Source: Paraburkholderia edwinii
GTDB lineage: Bacteria; Pseudomonadota; Gammaproteobacteria; Burkholderiales; Burkholderiaceae
NCBI RefSeq assembly: GCF_019428685.1
Contig: NZ_CP080095.1
Coordinates: 1,488,001-1,552,000 of the forward strand
Reading direction: 5' to 3'
DNA: 64,000 nucleotides
In this document: in pieces, positions 45,843 through 54,818 of the stretch
Layout of the letters: every line of letters begins with the position of its first letter
How positions within the stretch are numbered: position 1 is the first letter of the stretch
Translations under genes and position numbers: made by a program
The notes under the pieces: model-generated
Databases searched by the model: none
What the model was told of the DNA's origin: nothing
Seen by the model: only the letters and a program-made list of their open reading frames with translations

Positions 45843-48113
45843 GTGCCGTCTTCCGCCGCTTCCACGTCTGAATCCTCTTTTGCCGCGCCTGGCGCCGATG
45901 CGTCGGGCGCCGACGCGTCGAATGTCCCTGCCTGGCTAGCAAAACTCAACGACGAACAGCGTGCGGCCGTCGAATACGGCGCCGATGACGTGGCGCGCCC
46001 GCCCGGCGCCTTGCTCGTCATCGCGGGCGCGGGCTCCGGCAAGACCAGCACGCTCGCGCATCGCGTCGCGCATCTGGTCGCCAAGGGCGCGGACCCGCGC
46101 CGCATTCTGCTGCTGACGTTTTCGCGTCGCGCCGCCATCGAAATGACGCGCCGAGTGACGCGCATCGCCGGCGACGCACTCGGAGCGCGTGCGGCGCTTG
46201 CGCAAGGCCTGACGTGGTCGGGCACGTTTCACAGCGTCGGCGCGCGTCTGTTGCGCGAATACGCGGACCTGATCGGCCTTGCGCCGACCTTCACGATCAA
46301 CGATCGCGAAGACTCCGCCGACCTCATGAATCTCGTGCGGCACGAACTCGGCTTTTCGGCGAAAGAACGCCGGTTTCCATCGAAGTCGACGTGTTTTGCA
46401 ATCTATTCGCGCGTCGTCAACACGGGCGCGTCGCTTGGCGACGCGCTGAACAGCACGTTTCCGTGGTGCCGCGAATGGGAAGCGGACCTGCGTGTGCTGT
46501 TTGCCGCGTATGTCGACGCAAAGCAGAAGCAAAGCGTGCTCGACTACGACGATCTGCTGCTCTACTGGTCGCATATGGCCGCGGAGCCGTCGATCGCGGC
46601 CGATCTTTCGAGCCGCTTCGATCACGTGCTCGTCGACGAATATCAGGATACGAATCGCCTGCAGGCGTCGATCCTGCTCGCGCTGAAGCCCGACGGCCGT
46701 GGGCTGACCGTGGTCGGCGACGACGCGCAGTCTATCTACTCGTTTCGCGGCGCGACGGTGCGCAACATCCTCGATTTTCCGACGCATTTCGATCCGCCCG
46801 CGAAGCAGGTCACGCTCGAGCGCAACTACCGTTCGACGCAGCCGATTCTGACTGCGTCGAACGCGGTCATCGGGCTTGCGTCCGAACGTTTTACGAAGAA
46901 TTTGTGGACCGACAAGGCGTCGGCACAGCGGCCGCGTCTCGTCACGGTGGCCGACGATGCCGCACAGGCGGCCTACGTCGTCGAACAGGTGCTGGCCGCG
47001 CGTGAAGCCGGAGTCAAGCTGAAGTCGCAGGCGGTGCTGTTTCGCGCCGCGCACCATAGCGCCGCGCTCGAAATCGAACTGACCCGGCGCAACATCCCGT
47101 TCGTCAAGTTCGGTGGGCTCAAGTTTCTCGATTCGGTGCATGTGAAGGACGTGCTTGCGGTGCTGCGCTGGGCGGAAAATCCGCGCGACCGCGTCGCGGG
47201 TTTTCGCGTCGTGCAGTTGCTGCCGGGCGTGGGGCCGGCGACGGCGGCGCGGGTGCTGGATGCGGCGGCCGGTGTTCCGGCGGCCGGCGCTCCGGCGGCT
47301 GGTGTTCCCGCGGCCGGCGCTCCGGTGGCCGGTGGTCGGGCGGCGTCCGTGGCCGATAACGGTACGGCGGCCACCGCAGATATCGATAACGTTCGCGGCG
47401 CGGTAGAGGCGCTCGCCACCTTCACCCCGCCGCCGCGCGCGCTCGAAGACTGGCCGCCGTTCGTCGCGCTCATGTCCACGCTAAACGAACGCACGTCGCA
47501 GTGGCCCGCGGAATTCGAGCTGATCCGCCGCTGGTACGAACCGCATCTCGAGCGCAATCACGAAGACGCCATGGTGCGTCACGCGGACCTGCTGCAAATG
47601 GAAAGCATCGCCGGCACCTATGCCTCGCGCGAACGCTTTCTGACCGAGTTGACGCTCGATCCGCCCGACGCCACGAGCGGTGAATCCGGCGTGCCGCTAC
47701 TCGACGAGGACTACCTGATCCTGTCGACCATCCATTCCGCGAAGGGACAGGAGTGGCGCAACGTATTCGTGCTCAACGGCGTCGACGGCTGCATTCCATC
47801 GGACCTCGGCACCGGCAGCGACGAGGAAATCGACGAGGAACGGCGTCTGCTCTATGTTGCGATGACGCGCGCGAAGGAAGACCTGCATATCGTCGTGCCG
47901 CAGCGCTTCTATGTGCACAACCAGACGCATCTTGGCGACCGGCACGTATGGGCGTCACGCACGCGCTTTATCCCGGTCGATTTGATGCCGCTGTTCGACG
48001 CGTATGCATGGCCGCCTGTGCCGGTGGCCGCCGCACCGACCGCGGCAGGGCTTGCCGCGGCCGCGCAGGCGAAGGTGGAGATTGCGGCGAAGCTCAGGAA
48101 GATGTGGGAGTGA
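45843..48113 (+). CDS. UvrD/Rep-family DNA helicase
   Basis: 756 residues, superfamily 1A 3'-5' helicase. Motifs in order: Q region NDEQRAAVEYG; Walker A AGAGSGKTSTL (about 61-71); Ia LLLTFSRRAAIEMTRRV; Walker B VDEYQDTN; III VVGDDAQSIYSFRGA; IV LERNYRST; V STIHSAKGQEW; VI YVAMTRAKEDL. An Ala/Pro/Gly insert made of PAAG-type repeats (about 478-505) lies in the second half. The start at 45843 (GTG, VPSSAASTSESS) has no strong ribosome site. A LexA-type box lies just upstream, so damage induction is likely. Confidence 0.92.
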   Translation: MPSSAASTSESSFAAPGADASGADASNVPAWLAKLNDEQRAAVEYGADDVARPPGALLVIAGAGSGKTSTLAHRVAHLVAKGADPRRILLLTFSRRAAIEMTRRVTRIAGDALGARAALAQGLTWSGTFHSVGARLLREYADLIGLAPTFTINDREDSADLMNLVRHELGFSAKERRFPSKSTCFAIYSRVVNTGASLGDALNSTFPWCREWEADLRVLFAAYVDAKQKQSVLDYDDLLLYWSHMAAEPSIAADLSSRFDHVLVDEYQDTNRLQASILLALKPDGRGLTVVGDDAQSIYSFRGATVRNILDFPTHFDPPAKQVTLERNYRSTQPILTASNAVIGLASERFTKNLWTDKASAQRPRLVTVADDAAQAAYVVEQVLAAREAGVKLKSQAVLFRAAHHSAALEIELTRRNIPFVKFGGLKFLDSVHVKDVLAVLRWAENPRDRVAGFRVVQLLPGVGPATAARVLDAAAGVPAAGAPAAGVPAAGAPVAGGRAASVADNGTAATADIDNVRGAVEALATFTPPPRALEDWPPFVALMSTLNERTSQWPAEFELIRRWYEPHLERNHEDAMVRHADLLQMESIAGTYASRERFLTELTLDPPDATSGESGVPLLDEDYLILSTIHSAKGQEWRNVFVLNGVDGCIPSDLGTGSDEEIDEERRLLYVAMTRAKEDLHIVVPQRFYVHNQTHLGDRHVWASRTRFIPVDLMPLFDAYAWPPVPVAAAPTAAGLAAAAQAKVEIAAKLRKMWE

Positions 48114-48117
48114 GCGG

Positions 48118-48300
48118 GGCCCCGGGCGCGGCCCGGGTGTGGCTCCGAGCGTGCTCGCTCCGGGTGTGGCTGCGAGCGGCGCGCCGAGCATTGTGGCTCC
48201 CGGCGGAGCACCGAGCGTAGTGGGCCGCGAGCGGGGAGGCTCCCTCCGGATGTGGCGCCGAGCGGAGCGCCGCGAGTGCCGGGAGTTGCCTCGCGTCTCC
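48118..48300. repeat. degenerate GC-rich direct repeats after the helicase gene
   Basis: At least four imperfect units with a GTGTGGCTCCGAGCG-like core follow each other (near 48137, 48167, 48190 and 48251). They fill the 191-bp space between convergent genes. They are too short and degenerate to be called an insertion sequence remnant. Confidence 0.5.
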
Positions 48301-48304
48301 TAAC

Positions 48305-49081
48305 CTACCGCGGCTGCCGCTGCTGCTGTTGCTGCGGCGACTGAGGACGCGGCGCCGGCATAAAGAAGTTGCGCAGCCACGCCGCGAGCCGCGTGAACAC
48401 GTCGTATGGCTCTTCGACGAAAATCTCCGGCTTGAGCAGCCGCAGGTACTCCATGATCTGCTGCGCTTCCTGCTTCTGAAACGACCCGTGCGTGATGCCG
48501 AGGCGCAGCAGCCCGCGCAGTTCGCCGAGCTTTTCGCGCGCGGTGCTGCCGAAGCTCGTCTCGCACGCCACCTTCGCTTCGTACACGCGCTGGCGCAGCG
48601 ATTCCGCGAGCCGCCACGCGGGCGTCTGCATCGACTCTTCAACCGCCTGAATGTCCTGGGCCGCCGATTTGATCTGCGCGGCGAGCGGATCGACCAGGGT
48701 CGGGCTGCATTGCGCCTCGTTGACGATCGCCGTTGCCCATTCGCGGCATTGCTTCGCCAGTTCCTCCGGCGTCCATTCGGAGCGCGAGGCGAAGGCAAAG
48801 CCGAAGTCTGTCGCCTGCCGCATCAGAATCGCGACAACGTCAGGGAATTCCTTGTCGAGCGTACGTTTCGCCCACGCGTATTGCCCGCCTTGCAGCATCC
48901 GCTGCACGGCGTGCTCGGTCAGCGGCACCATGCTGTCGAGCAGCTTCGCGCGCAAAAAGTCCTCGAACGACGGCGTCGCAAACTGCGAGTCGAGTTTCAG
49001 CGAGACGCGCACGAACGCGTCGAAATCCTTGCGCAACGAGGCGACAGTCTCGTCCTTCAATGAAAGGGTGATTTGCCCCAT
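48305..49081 (-). CDS. unrecognised soluble protein, Gln-rich tail
   Basis: 258 residues beginning MGQITLSLKDETVASLRKDF. It looks mainly helical, has no signal peptide or membrane segment, and ends in a Pro/Gln run (PQSPQQQQQRQPR). The first 40 residues resemble a short ribbon-helix-helix-like or coil region, but I cannot assign a family. Coding quality is supported by codon use and length. It stands alone, convergent with the helicase gene. Confidence 0.7.
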   Translation of the reverse strand: MGQITLSLKDETVASLRKDFDAFVRVSLKLDSQFATPSFEDFLRAKLLDSMVPLTEHAVQRMLQGGQYAWAKRTLDKEFPDVVAILMRQATDFGFAFASRSEWTPEELAKQCREWATAIVNEAQCSPTLVDPLAAQIKSAAQDIQAVEESMQTPAWRLAESLRQRVYEAKVACETSFGSTAREKLGELRGLLRLGITHGSFQKQEAQQIMEYLRLLKPEIFVEEPYDVFTRLAAWLRNFFMPAPRPQSPQQQQQRQPR

Positions 49082-49303
49082 GTCATATCCCGTTTAGTCA
49101 TCCGGCGCGGCATCGCATGCGCGAAAGCGGCTTCTGCCCGCTGCGTAAAAGTTGTGCAACTGCGAGCTGTGCAACTGCGCGATTCAACGATGCGCGACAC
49201 GGTCGAGGTCGGGCTGCCGGGCACACGCGGGAGCATGGCAGGCTGATGGACCTCGACTGTTTATCGGCGGCGGGATTTGAAACTTGAGGAAATCCGGTTC
49301 TGC

Positions 49304-49627
49304 CTATTTAGGCAACAGCGCTTGCCACACGAAGAACACCGCGAGGCCGACCGCGATGGTCAGCAGCGGGCGTTTCGTCAGCGCGCTGACCGCGACTGCG
49401 GCAAGCGCGCCGACCAGTTGCGGGTTGCGCCACGTAAGCTCCGCGCCGCCGCCGTGCGGCGAGACCGCCATCGGCACGATGATGGCGGTCAGCACGGTAA
49501 CCGGCACGAAGCCGAGCGCGGTGCGCACGAGCGGCGGAAACACGAGCCGGTCGCCGAGCACGAAGACGGTGGCACGAATCATCCATGTAATCACCGCCAT
49601 GCCAACGATCATCAGCACATCGTTCAT
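49304..49627 (-). CDS. azlD: AzlD-family membrane protein
   Basis: 107 residues, about four membrane helices; small subunit of AzlCD-type branched-chain amino acid exporters. Typical: VITWMIRATVFVLGDRLVFP and LRNPQLVGALAAV-like sequence (WRNPQLVGALAAVAVS). The ATG at 49627 overlaps the azlC stop (ATGA), giving coupled translation. Confidence 0.92.
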   Translation of the reverse strand: MNDVLMIVGMAVITWMIRATVFVLGDRLVFPPLVRTALGFVPVTVLTAIIVPMAVSPHGGGAELTWRNPQLVGALAAVAVSALTKRPLLTIAVGLAVFFVWQALLPK

Positions 49628-50352
49628 CGCGACGCCTCCACGGTGGTGCGCCGCGCTCCGCGCGGCCGCGACAGAAGCACGCCGACCACGACACCGGCGA
49701 ACACGGCGGCGAGCAGGCCGAGCTTGTACGGCCACGCCTGCCAGAAGAAGGCGAGCGCGCCGGCCGTGACGGCCGCCGCCAGATAGCGCAGCGCGACGAG
49801 CTGCGGCACGACGATCGCGATAAACGTCGCGACCATCGCGAAGTCGAGCCCAAGCGATTGCAGGCCCGGAAACGCGGCGCCGAACAGCAGCCCGGCGAGC
49901 GTCCAGAGCTGCCAGTTCAAATACATCGACAGGCCCGAGCCGAGGAAGTAGTACGGCCCGACCGAGCCCGGCGGATGCAGCCGGTAGTGCGCCCACGCGA
50001 CCGCGAACACTTCGTCGGTGAGCAGTCCGCCGAGCGTCCAGCGCCAGCGTGCCGGCAGATGCGCGACGTACGGTGCTAGCGTCGCGCTATAGAGCACATG
50101 ACGCAGGTTGACGACGAAGGTCGTCGCCCAGATCACGGCGAAGCTCGCATGCCCAGCGACCAGACCGAGCGCGATAAATTGCGCGGAGCCCGCGAACACG
50201 ATCAGCGACATCAGTTGCCCGTGCCACAGGTGCAGCGGGCCCGATGCGACGAGCGTGCCGAAGATCACGCCGAACGGTGCGGCGCCGATCAGCATCGGGA
50301 TCGTGTCGCGCGCACCGGCGGTGAATGCGGTGAAGCGGTGAGTGGATGTCAA
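49624..50352 (-). CDS. azlC: AzlC-family branched-chain amino acid exporter subunit
   Basis: 242 residues with several membrane helices. The N-terminal ARDTIPMLIGAAPFGVIFGT and SLIVFAGSAQFIALGLVAGH are family signatures. With AzlD it forms an exporter (compare BrnFE and YgaZH) for branched-chain or related amino acids. An AraC-type regulator gene lies 182 bp upstream on the same strand and probably controls the pair. Confidence 0.93.
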   Translation of the reverse strand: MTSTHRFTAFTAGARDTIPMLIGAAPFGVIFGTLVASGPLHLWHGQLMSLIVFAGSAQFIALGLVAGHASFAVIWATTFVVNLRHVLYSATLAPYVAHLPARWRWTLGGLLTDEVFAVAWAHYRLHPPGSVGPYYFLGSGLSMYLNWQLWTLAGLLFGAAFPGLQSLGLDFAMVATFIAIVVPQLVALRYLAAAVTAGALAFFWQAWPYKLGLLAAVFAGVVVGVLLSRPRGARRTTVEASR

Positions 50353-50534
50353 GCTGGGTTCCTCCGGATGATAAGGCTAGCGCGGAGGGAGGCTTGGGCG
50401 CTTGTACGTTCTTGCGGTGTGGTGTTGCGATGCCGAGGGCCAGGGGCTCGCGGCCGGCTCGATGGTGCACGGCGCGTTTGTGCCGATTGGTTTCGCACGC
50501 GTAGTGGCCAGGCGACGCGGCCCCGCAGTCAGGC

Positions 50535-51362
50535 TCAGGCGCCTTGCCAGCGGCCCGGCGGCACGCCGAACATCCGGCGGAAATGTCGCGTGAAGTGGCT
50601 CTGGTCGGCGAATCCGCTCGCGGCAGCAACTTCAGTGACGGACACCCCCGCGCGCAACGGTGCAAGCGCGCGCTGCAGACGAATCTGGTTACGCCAAGCG
50701 TGCGGCGCGAGGCCCGTAGCGCGCGTGAAGAGACGCGCCGCATGGAACGGCGACAGCGCGACGGCATCGGCCAGTTCCGCGAGTGTCACGGGCGCCGCGA
50801 GTTCGCTGCTCAGCAGGTCTTGCATCACACTTACGCGATTGTCGCCGGCCGCTTCTTGCAGTGCGTCGGGGCGCGTGCGGCCGTAGCGGACCAGCAGCGT
50901 CGATAGCGCATCGAGCATCGCCGCGTGTGCCGCGAGCGCGTCGCTATTCGCCTCGAGCAGCCGATGCGCATGCGACAGACGCTGCGCGAGGTCGATATCG
51001 CGAATCACGCCGGCGTCGAACCATGGCAGCGGTTGCGTGCTGCCCGCAATGTCTTCCGCAAGCTGCTGCAGGTAGTCGACCGGCGCGTACAGCACGCGGT
51101 AACGCCAGCCTTCGTCCATCGCGCGCGAACCGGTGTGCAGTTCGCCCGGATTGATGATGGGCACGCTGCCCGCTTCGGCGACGTAGCGCGACCCGCGATA
51201 CTGATACATTTCCGCGCCCGCTTCGATCACGGGAATCGTGTACGCGTCGTGCCAGTGCGGCGTGAACGTGTGATCGTGGTATTCGGCCGTGAGCAGATCC
51301 GCGCCGGGCATGAGCGGCGTGCGCCAGTAACGGGCGGAATCGCGGAAACGGGTGGTGGTCAT
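50535..51362 (-). CDS. AraC-family transcriptional regulator
   Basis: 275 residues. An N-terminal cupin sensing domain (about 20-130; HDHTFTPHWHDAYTIPVIEA) and a C-terminal double helix-turn-helix (about 180-272; VTLAELADAVALSPFHAARL and FADQSHFTRHFRRMFGVPPG). This AraC/cupin layout is common next to azlCD exporters, which it probably activates in response to an amino acid. Confidence 0.92.
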   Translation of the reverse strand: MTTTRFRDSARYWRTPLMPGADLLTAEYHDHTFTPHWHDAYTIPVIEAGAEMYQYRGSRYVAEAGSVPIINPGELHTGSRAMDEGWRYRVLYAPVDYLQQLAEDIAGSTQPLPWFDAGVIRDIDLAQRLSHAHRLLEANSDALAAHAAMLDALSTLLVRYGRTRPDALQEAAGDNRVSVMQDLLSSELAAPVTLAELADAVALSPFHAARLFTRATGLAPHAWRNQIRLQRALAPLRAGVSVTEVAAASGFADQSHFTRHFRRMFGVPPGRWQGA

Positions 51363-51523
51363 TGTGTCGGTGCGGCCAGGGTGCGGCGGGGTGCCACTGG
51401 AATGCGGCTCGATTCGTCAGGGCTCGATTCGCCAGTTTACCGCGCCGTTCGGACTGCCAGACAGATTGCTTTCATTGACGCGCAGCTCGGGCTCGCGATC
51501 GAACCAGGAGCGGCGCGCTTCGG

Positions 51524-52036
51524 TCATTTCACCGGAATCGTCGTGCCGGCTGGCATCGGCACGGCGCTCACGCTGTTTTTCGCGCTGCCGGTGGCCACGC
51601 GGTCGCTGTAGGTCAGATAGACGAGCGTGTTGCGCTTCGCGTCGACTACACGCACGACGTGCAACGTCTTGAAGATCAGCGACATCCGTTCGGTGAACAC
51701 GTCGGCCTGTTGCTTGAGCGGTCCGCCCGTGAAGCGGATCGCGCCGACCTGGCGGCAGGCGATCGACGCTTCGGTCGGATCTTCGGCGATGCCGAGCGTG
51801 CCCTTGATGCCGCCCGTCCGCGCACGCGACACATAGCAGGTGACGCCCTCGACAGCCGGATCGTCGTACGCCTCGACGACGACGCGGTCCGAACCCGTGA
51901 TATGGAAATTGGTGTTGACGCTTGCGACTTCTTCGGCGTGCGCGAGCGGTGCGGCAAGAAGCGCTGCGCAGATCGTCGCGAGTGCAGTGAAGGCCGCACG
52001 GATCGCGCGTGGCGCGCGAAGCAGGGTGGGTTTCAT
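51524..52036 (-). CDS. creA: CreA family periplasmic protein
   Basis: 170 residues with signal peptide (about 1-35, ending LAHAEE). The CreA signature is seen in DPAVEGVTCYVSRARTGG and IACRQVGAIRF; two conserved Cys are present. The function of CreA is unknown. The start MKPTLLRAPRAIR at 52036 gives the cleanest signal peptide. Confidence 0.93.
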   Translation of the reverse strand: MKPTLLRAPRAIRAAFTALATICAALLAAPLAHAEEVASVNTNFHITGSDRVVVEAYDDPAVEGVTCYVSRARTGGIKGTLGIAEDPTEASIACRQVGAIRFTGGPLKQQADVFTERMSLIFKTLHVVRVVDAKRNTLVYLTYSDRVATGSAKNSVSAVPMPAGTTIPVK

Positions 52037-52139
52037 CGGGAGACCGGAGAAAAAAGCCACATCGTATACCAGCGTGGTTTCAGCCGATTTTGTCGGCGGA
52101 CGGTCCATGTTGTCGTGTCGATCAAAGTTCGTTCTTCGC

Positions 52140-52406
52140 TCAGGTTATTGGCCTAAGCGCGCTTTCGGCGAGATCGACGAGGTAATGTCCCAAATCCTGC
52201 GCGGTGTCAAAGGTGCGTACCTGTCCCGCTTTGACATCTGAAAGTCCGATACGGGCGGCGTCGCGCGGCGCTGAAATACGGGATTTCGTTTCGGCTTTCT
52301 CGATCCCCGCCGAGTGCAGCAAGTCCTCGCTTGCGTGCTGGTATCGGCCTGATTCGATCAGACGGGCCACGGCGGCGTAGAGGCGTGACAAGGGGAGCGG
52401 ATCCAT
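52140..52406 (-). CDS. small unrecognised protein
   Basis: 88 residues starting MDPLPLSRLYAAVARLIESG. The early segment RLIESGRYQHASEDLLHSAG faintly resembles the helix of ParD-type antitoxins, but no toxin gene is adjacent. It ends about 18 nt from the terminator of the first tRNA-Asn. It could be an orphan antitoxin-like or simply a conserved hypothetical protein; the coding call is moderately sure. Confidence 0.5.
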   Translation of the reverse strand: MDPLPLSRLYAAVARLIESGRYQHASEDLLHSAGIEKAETKSRISAPRDAARIGLSDVKAGQVRTFDTAQDLGHYLVDLAESALRPIT

Positions 52407-52423
52407 CGGTGTTTTCAGAGACT

Positions 52424-52458
52424 GAAAAAGCAGAAGGCCCGCACGAATGCGGGCCTTC
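52424..52458 (-). terminator. terminator after the first tRNA-Asn
   Basis: 11-bp stem GAAGGCCCGCA / TGCGGGCCTTC with a 4-nt loop (52433-52458). On the minus strand it is followed by TGC then TTTTTC. Confidence 0.85.
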
Positions 52459-52464
52459 GATGTT

Positions 52465-52540
52465 TGGCTCCCCGACCTGGGCTCGAACCAGGGACCTACG
52501 GATTAACAGTCCGGCGCTCTACCGACTGAGCTATCGGGGA
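52465..52540 (-). tRNA. tRNA-Asn (GTT), copy 1
   Basis: 76 nt including encoded CCA. Minus strand begins TCCCCGATAGCTCAGTCGG. The anticodon loop reads CTGTTAA (anticodon GTT) and the T-arm is GGTTCGAGCC. Acceptor stem TCCCCGA pairs with TCGGGGA. Identical to the copy at 52648-52723. Confidence 0.97.
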
Positions 52541-52610
52541 CCTGCACGGGAACCACTACAGAGGCAGAGCCAAAGCAGGGTGAAACTTAAACGACACAAA
52601 TTCGGTACAT

Positions 52611-52638
52611 AAAAAAGCCCGTCACGGTGAACGGGCCT
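52611..52638 (-). terminator. terminator after the second tRNA-Asn
   Basis: GCCCGT (52617-52622) pairs with ACGGGC (52631-52636) around an 8-nt loop. On the minus strand a T6 run follows. With the other terminator, each tRNA gene looks like its own unit. Confidence 0.75.
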
Positions 52639-52647
52639 TGCAATTCT

Positions 52648-52723
52648 TGGCTCCCCGACCTGGGCTCGAACCAGGGACCTACGGATTAACAGTCCGGCGC
52701 TCTACCGACTGAGCTATCGGGGA
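52648..52723 (-). tRNA. tRNA-Asn (GTT), copy 2
   Basis: Same 76 nt as copy 1 (anticodon GTT, encoded CCA), 107 nt further along. A tandem duplication; no integrase or attachment-site repeat was seen at its ends. Confidence 0.97.
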
Positions 52724-52833
52724 ACAACAAACAGCAGAGAAGCGAAATTGTATGAGGTGCTACGGGGCCTGTCAATAGCGGCGCGCTCGCAACCCGTCAT
52801 CGCAATCGGGCTTCAATAGGAATCAACGCGGTA

Positions 52834-53157
52834 TCAACGCTCGAGCATCGCGAGCTTTTCCTTCACGTCCTTGAACTCGTCTGCCTCGGGCAGCGGCGCC
52901 TTGGTTTTCGTGATGCTCGGCCAGCCTTTGGCCAGATCGGCATTGAGTTCAGTGAAGTGCTGCTGGTCGGCCGGCACATCCTCTTCAGCGTAGATGGCAT
53001 TCACCGGGCACTCGGCGACGCACACGGCGCAATCGATGCACTCGTCCGGGTCGATCGCGAGGAAGTTGGGACCTTCGCGAAAGCAGTCGACCGGGCACAC
53101 ATCGACACAGTCGGTATAGCGGCACTTGATGCAGCTTTCGGTCACAACGTGAGTCAT
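52834..53157 (-). CDS. fdxA: ferredoxin FdxA (7Fe-8S type)
   Basis: 107 residues. Begins [20 protein letters not shown] followed by CPVDC, and later [14 protein letters not shown]. It holds one 3Fe-4S and one 4Fe-4S cluster and has a long C-terminal tail, like Azotobacter-type FdxA. Electron carrier of unclear specific role. Confidence 0.95.
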   Translation of the reverse strand: MTHVVTESCIKCRYTDCVDVCPVDCFREGPNFLAIDPDECIDCAVCVAECPVNAIYAEEDVPADQQHFTELNADLAKGWPSITKTKAPLPEADEFKDVKEKLAMLER

Positions 53158-53475
53158 TCAAACAACTCCTGGATGCGGTAGCGGTATGGGGGATATTGGG
53201 GATGGCAAAACGCCAAAAAAGCTATTGTAACGTAACGTCAACGGGCGCATACGGGACAGTTCCCATGCCCTTATACCGTTTCGTGATTAGTTTATGGCCG
53301 CAAAGCGGGACCGGCGCCTTCGGGTAACATCCGCCTGCTCGCCCGGTGCCACGCTGCTTTACCTTTGCCGCTTCACGTTTGCTGCTTTACATTCGCCGCT
53401 TCACATTCGCCGCTTCACATTCGAATACACTGACCATAGCAATCGTCGTTTATCCGCGGTCTGGCCCGTCACATC
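53158..53475. repeat. fdxA-pncB intergenic region with 14-nt tandem repeats
   Basis: 318 bp without a gene between divergent genes. From about 53353 to 53423 there are five units of 13-15 nt close to CGCTTCACATTCGC; the last two are exact. The run ends about 50 nt before the pncB start, so copy number could affect its promoter. No clear sigma-70 boxes. Confidence 0.6.
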
Positions 53476-54684
53476 ATGATCATCTCCTCGCTGCTCGATA
53501 CCGATCTGTACAAGTTCACGATGATGCAGGTGGTACTGCATCATTTTCCGGCGGCCAGCGTCGAATACGGGTTTCGCTGCCGCACGCCGGATATCGATCT
53601 CGTGCCGTATATCGACGAGATTCGCAGCGAGGTGCGCAAGCTCTGCCAGTTGCGCTTTACCGACGGCGAACTCGACTACCTGCGCCGCATGCGGTTTATC
53701 AAAGGCGACTTCGTCGAGTTTCTCGCGCTGTTTCATCTGAACGAGAAGTACATCACGATCACCCCGTCCGCGAAGGGCAATGGCGAAATCGACATCGACA
53801 TTAGCGGGCCGTGGCTGCACACAATCCTTTTCGAAGTGCCGGTGCTCGCGATTGTCAACGAAGTGTATTTCCGCAATACGCAGCAGCAGCCCGATTACCT
53901 CGAGGGCCGCGAACGGCTCAAGAGCAAGATCGAGATGCTCGGCGCCAAACCTGAATTCGCCGACTGCAAGATCGCCGACTACGGCACGCGCCGCCGCTTT
54001 TCGAAGCAGTGGCACGAGGAAATCCTGCTTACGCTCAAAGACGGCCTCGCCGAGCAGTTCGCGGGCACCAGCAACGTCTACTACGCGATGAAGCATGGCC
54101 TCACGCCGCTCGGCACGATGGCGCACGAGTACCTGCAGGCTTGCCAGGCGCTCGGGCCGCGTCTGCGCGATTCGCAGATCTACGGCTTCGAGATGTGGGC
54201 CAAGGAATACCGCGGCGACCTCGGCATCGCGCTTTCCGACGTGTACGGCATGCAGGCCTTCCTGCGCGACTTCGACATGTACTTCTGCAAGCTCTTCGAC
54301 GGCGCTCGCCACGATTCCGGCGACCCGTTCGACTGGGGCGAGCGGCTTCTCAAACACTACGAAGACAATCGCTGCGACCCGCGCACGAAGGTACTCGTAT
54401 TCTCCGACGCGCTCGACATTCCGAAGGTGCTGCAGCTGTATGAGCGCTTTCGCGGCCGCTGCAAGCTCGCGTTCGGCGTCGGCACGAATCTGACCAACGA
54501 CCTCGGCTACAAGCCGCTGCAGATCGTGATCAAGATGGTTCGTTGCAACGGCCAGCCGGTGGCGAAGCTCTCGGATTCGCCGGGCAAGAACATGTGCGAA
54601 GACAAGGCGTATCTCGCCTATCTGCGCCAGGTGTTCGGCATTCCGCAACCCACGGACGACGACGTGTTCGATAGCGGAAAGTGA
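53476..54684 (+). CDS. pncB: nicotinate phosphoribosyltransferase
   Basis: 402 residues. Converts nicotinate and PRPP to nicotinate mononucleotide in NAD salvage. The N-terminus [20 protein letters not shown] is a strong family signature. The catalytic-site segments [24 protein letters not shown] ([20 protein letters not shown]) and [20 protein letters not shown] are intact. Normal length. Confidence 0.97.
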   Translation: MIISSLLDTDLYKFTMMQVVLHHFPAASVEYGFRCRTPDIDLVPYIDEIRSEVRKLCQLRFTDGELDYLRRMRFIKGDFVEFLALFHLNEKYITITPSAKGNGEIDIDISGPWLHTILFEVPVLAIVNEVYFRNTQQQPDYLEGRERLKSKIEMLGAKPEFADCKIADYGTRRRFSKQWHEEILLTLKDGLAEQFAGTSNVYYAMKHGLTPLGTMAHEYLQACQALGPRLRDSQIYGFEMWAKEYRGDLGIALSDVYGMQAFLRDFDMYFCKLFDGARHDSGDPFDWGERLLKHYEDNRCDPRTKVLVFSDALDIPKVLQLYERFRGRCKLAFGVGTNLTNDLGYKPLQIVIKMVRCNGQPVAKLSDSPGKNMCEDKAYLAYLRQVFGIPQPTDDDVFDSGK

Positions 54685-54699
54685 TCTCGCCGTGATGCT

Positions 54700-54718
54700 A
54701 CGCCGCCTTTTGCGGCGT
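54700..54718 (+). terminator. possible terminator after pncB
   Basis: 7-bp stem ACGCCGC / GCGGCGT with loop CTTTT. No T-run follows, so it may be only a weak 3' structure. Confidence 0.35.
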
Positions 54719-54818
54719 GTGCATTAGCCGGATGGCCGAGTGTTTCGCGCAAGGGCCGGCCGGTATAATCCGCAGGATGTCGCTTCATCGCATCAACCAC
54801 GATACGGGGACTTCGCTC

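Noticed and set aside
48118..48300. Possible CRISPR or insertion sequence remnant after the helicase gene
   Set aside because: Units are short, degenerate and directly adjacent with no spacers, terminal inverted repeats or transposase fragments.
52465..52723. tRNA-Asn pair as an integration site of a mobile island
   Set aside because: Both tRNAs are complete and identical with their own terminators. No integrase, no third partial copy and no change to mobile-type genes were seen.
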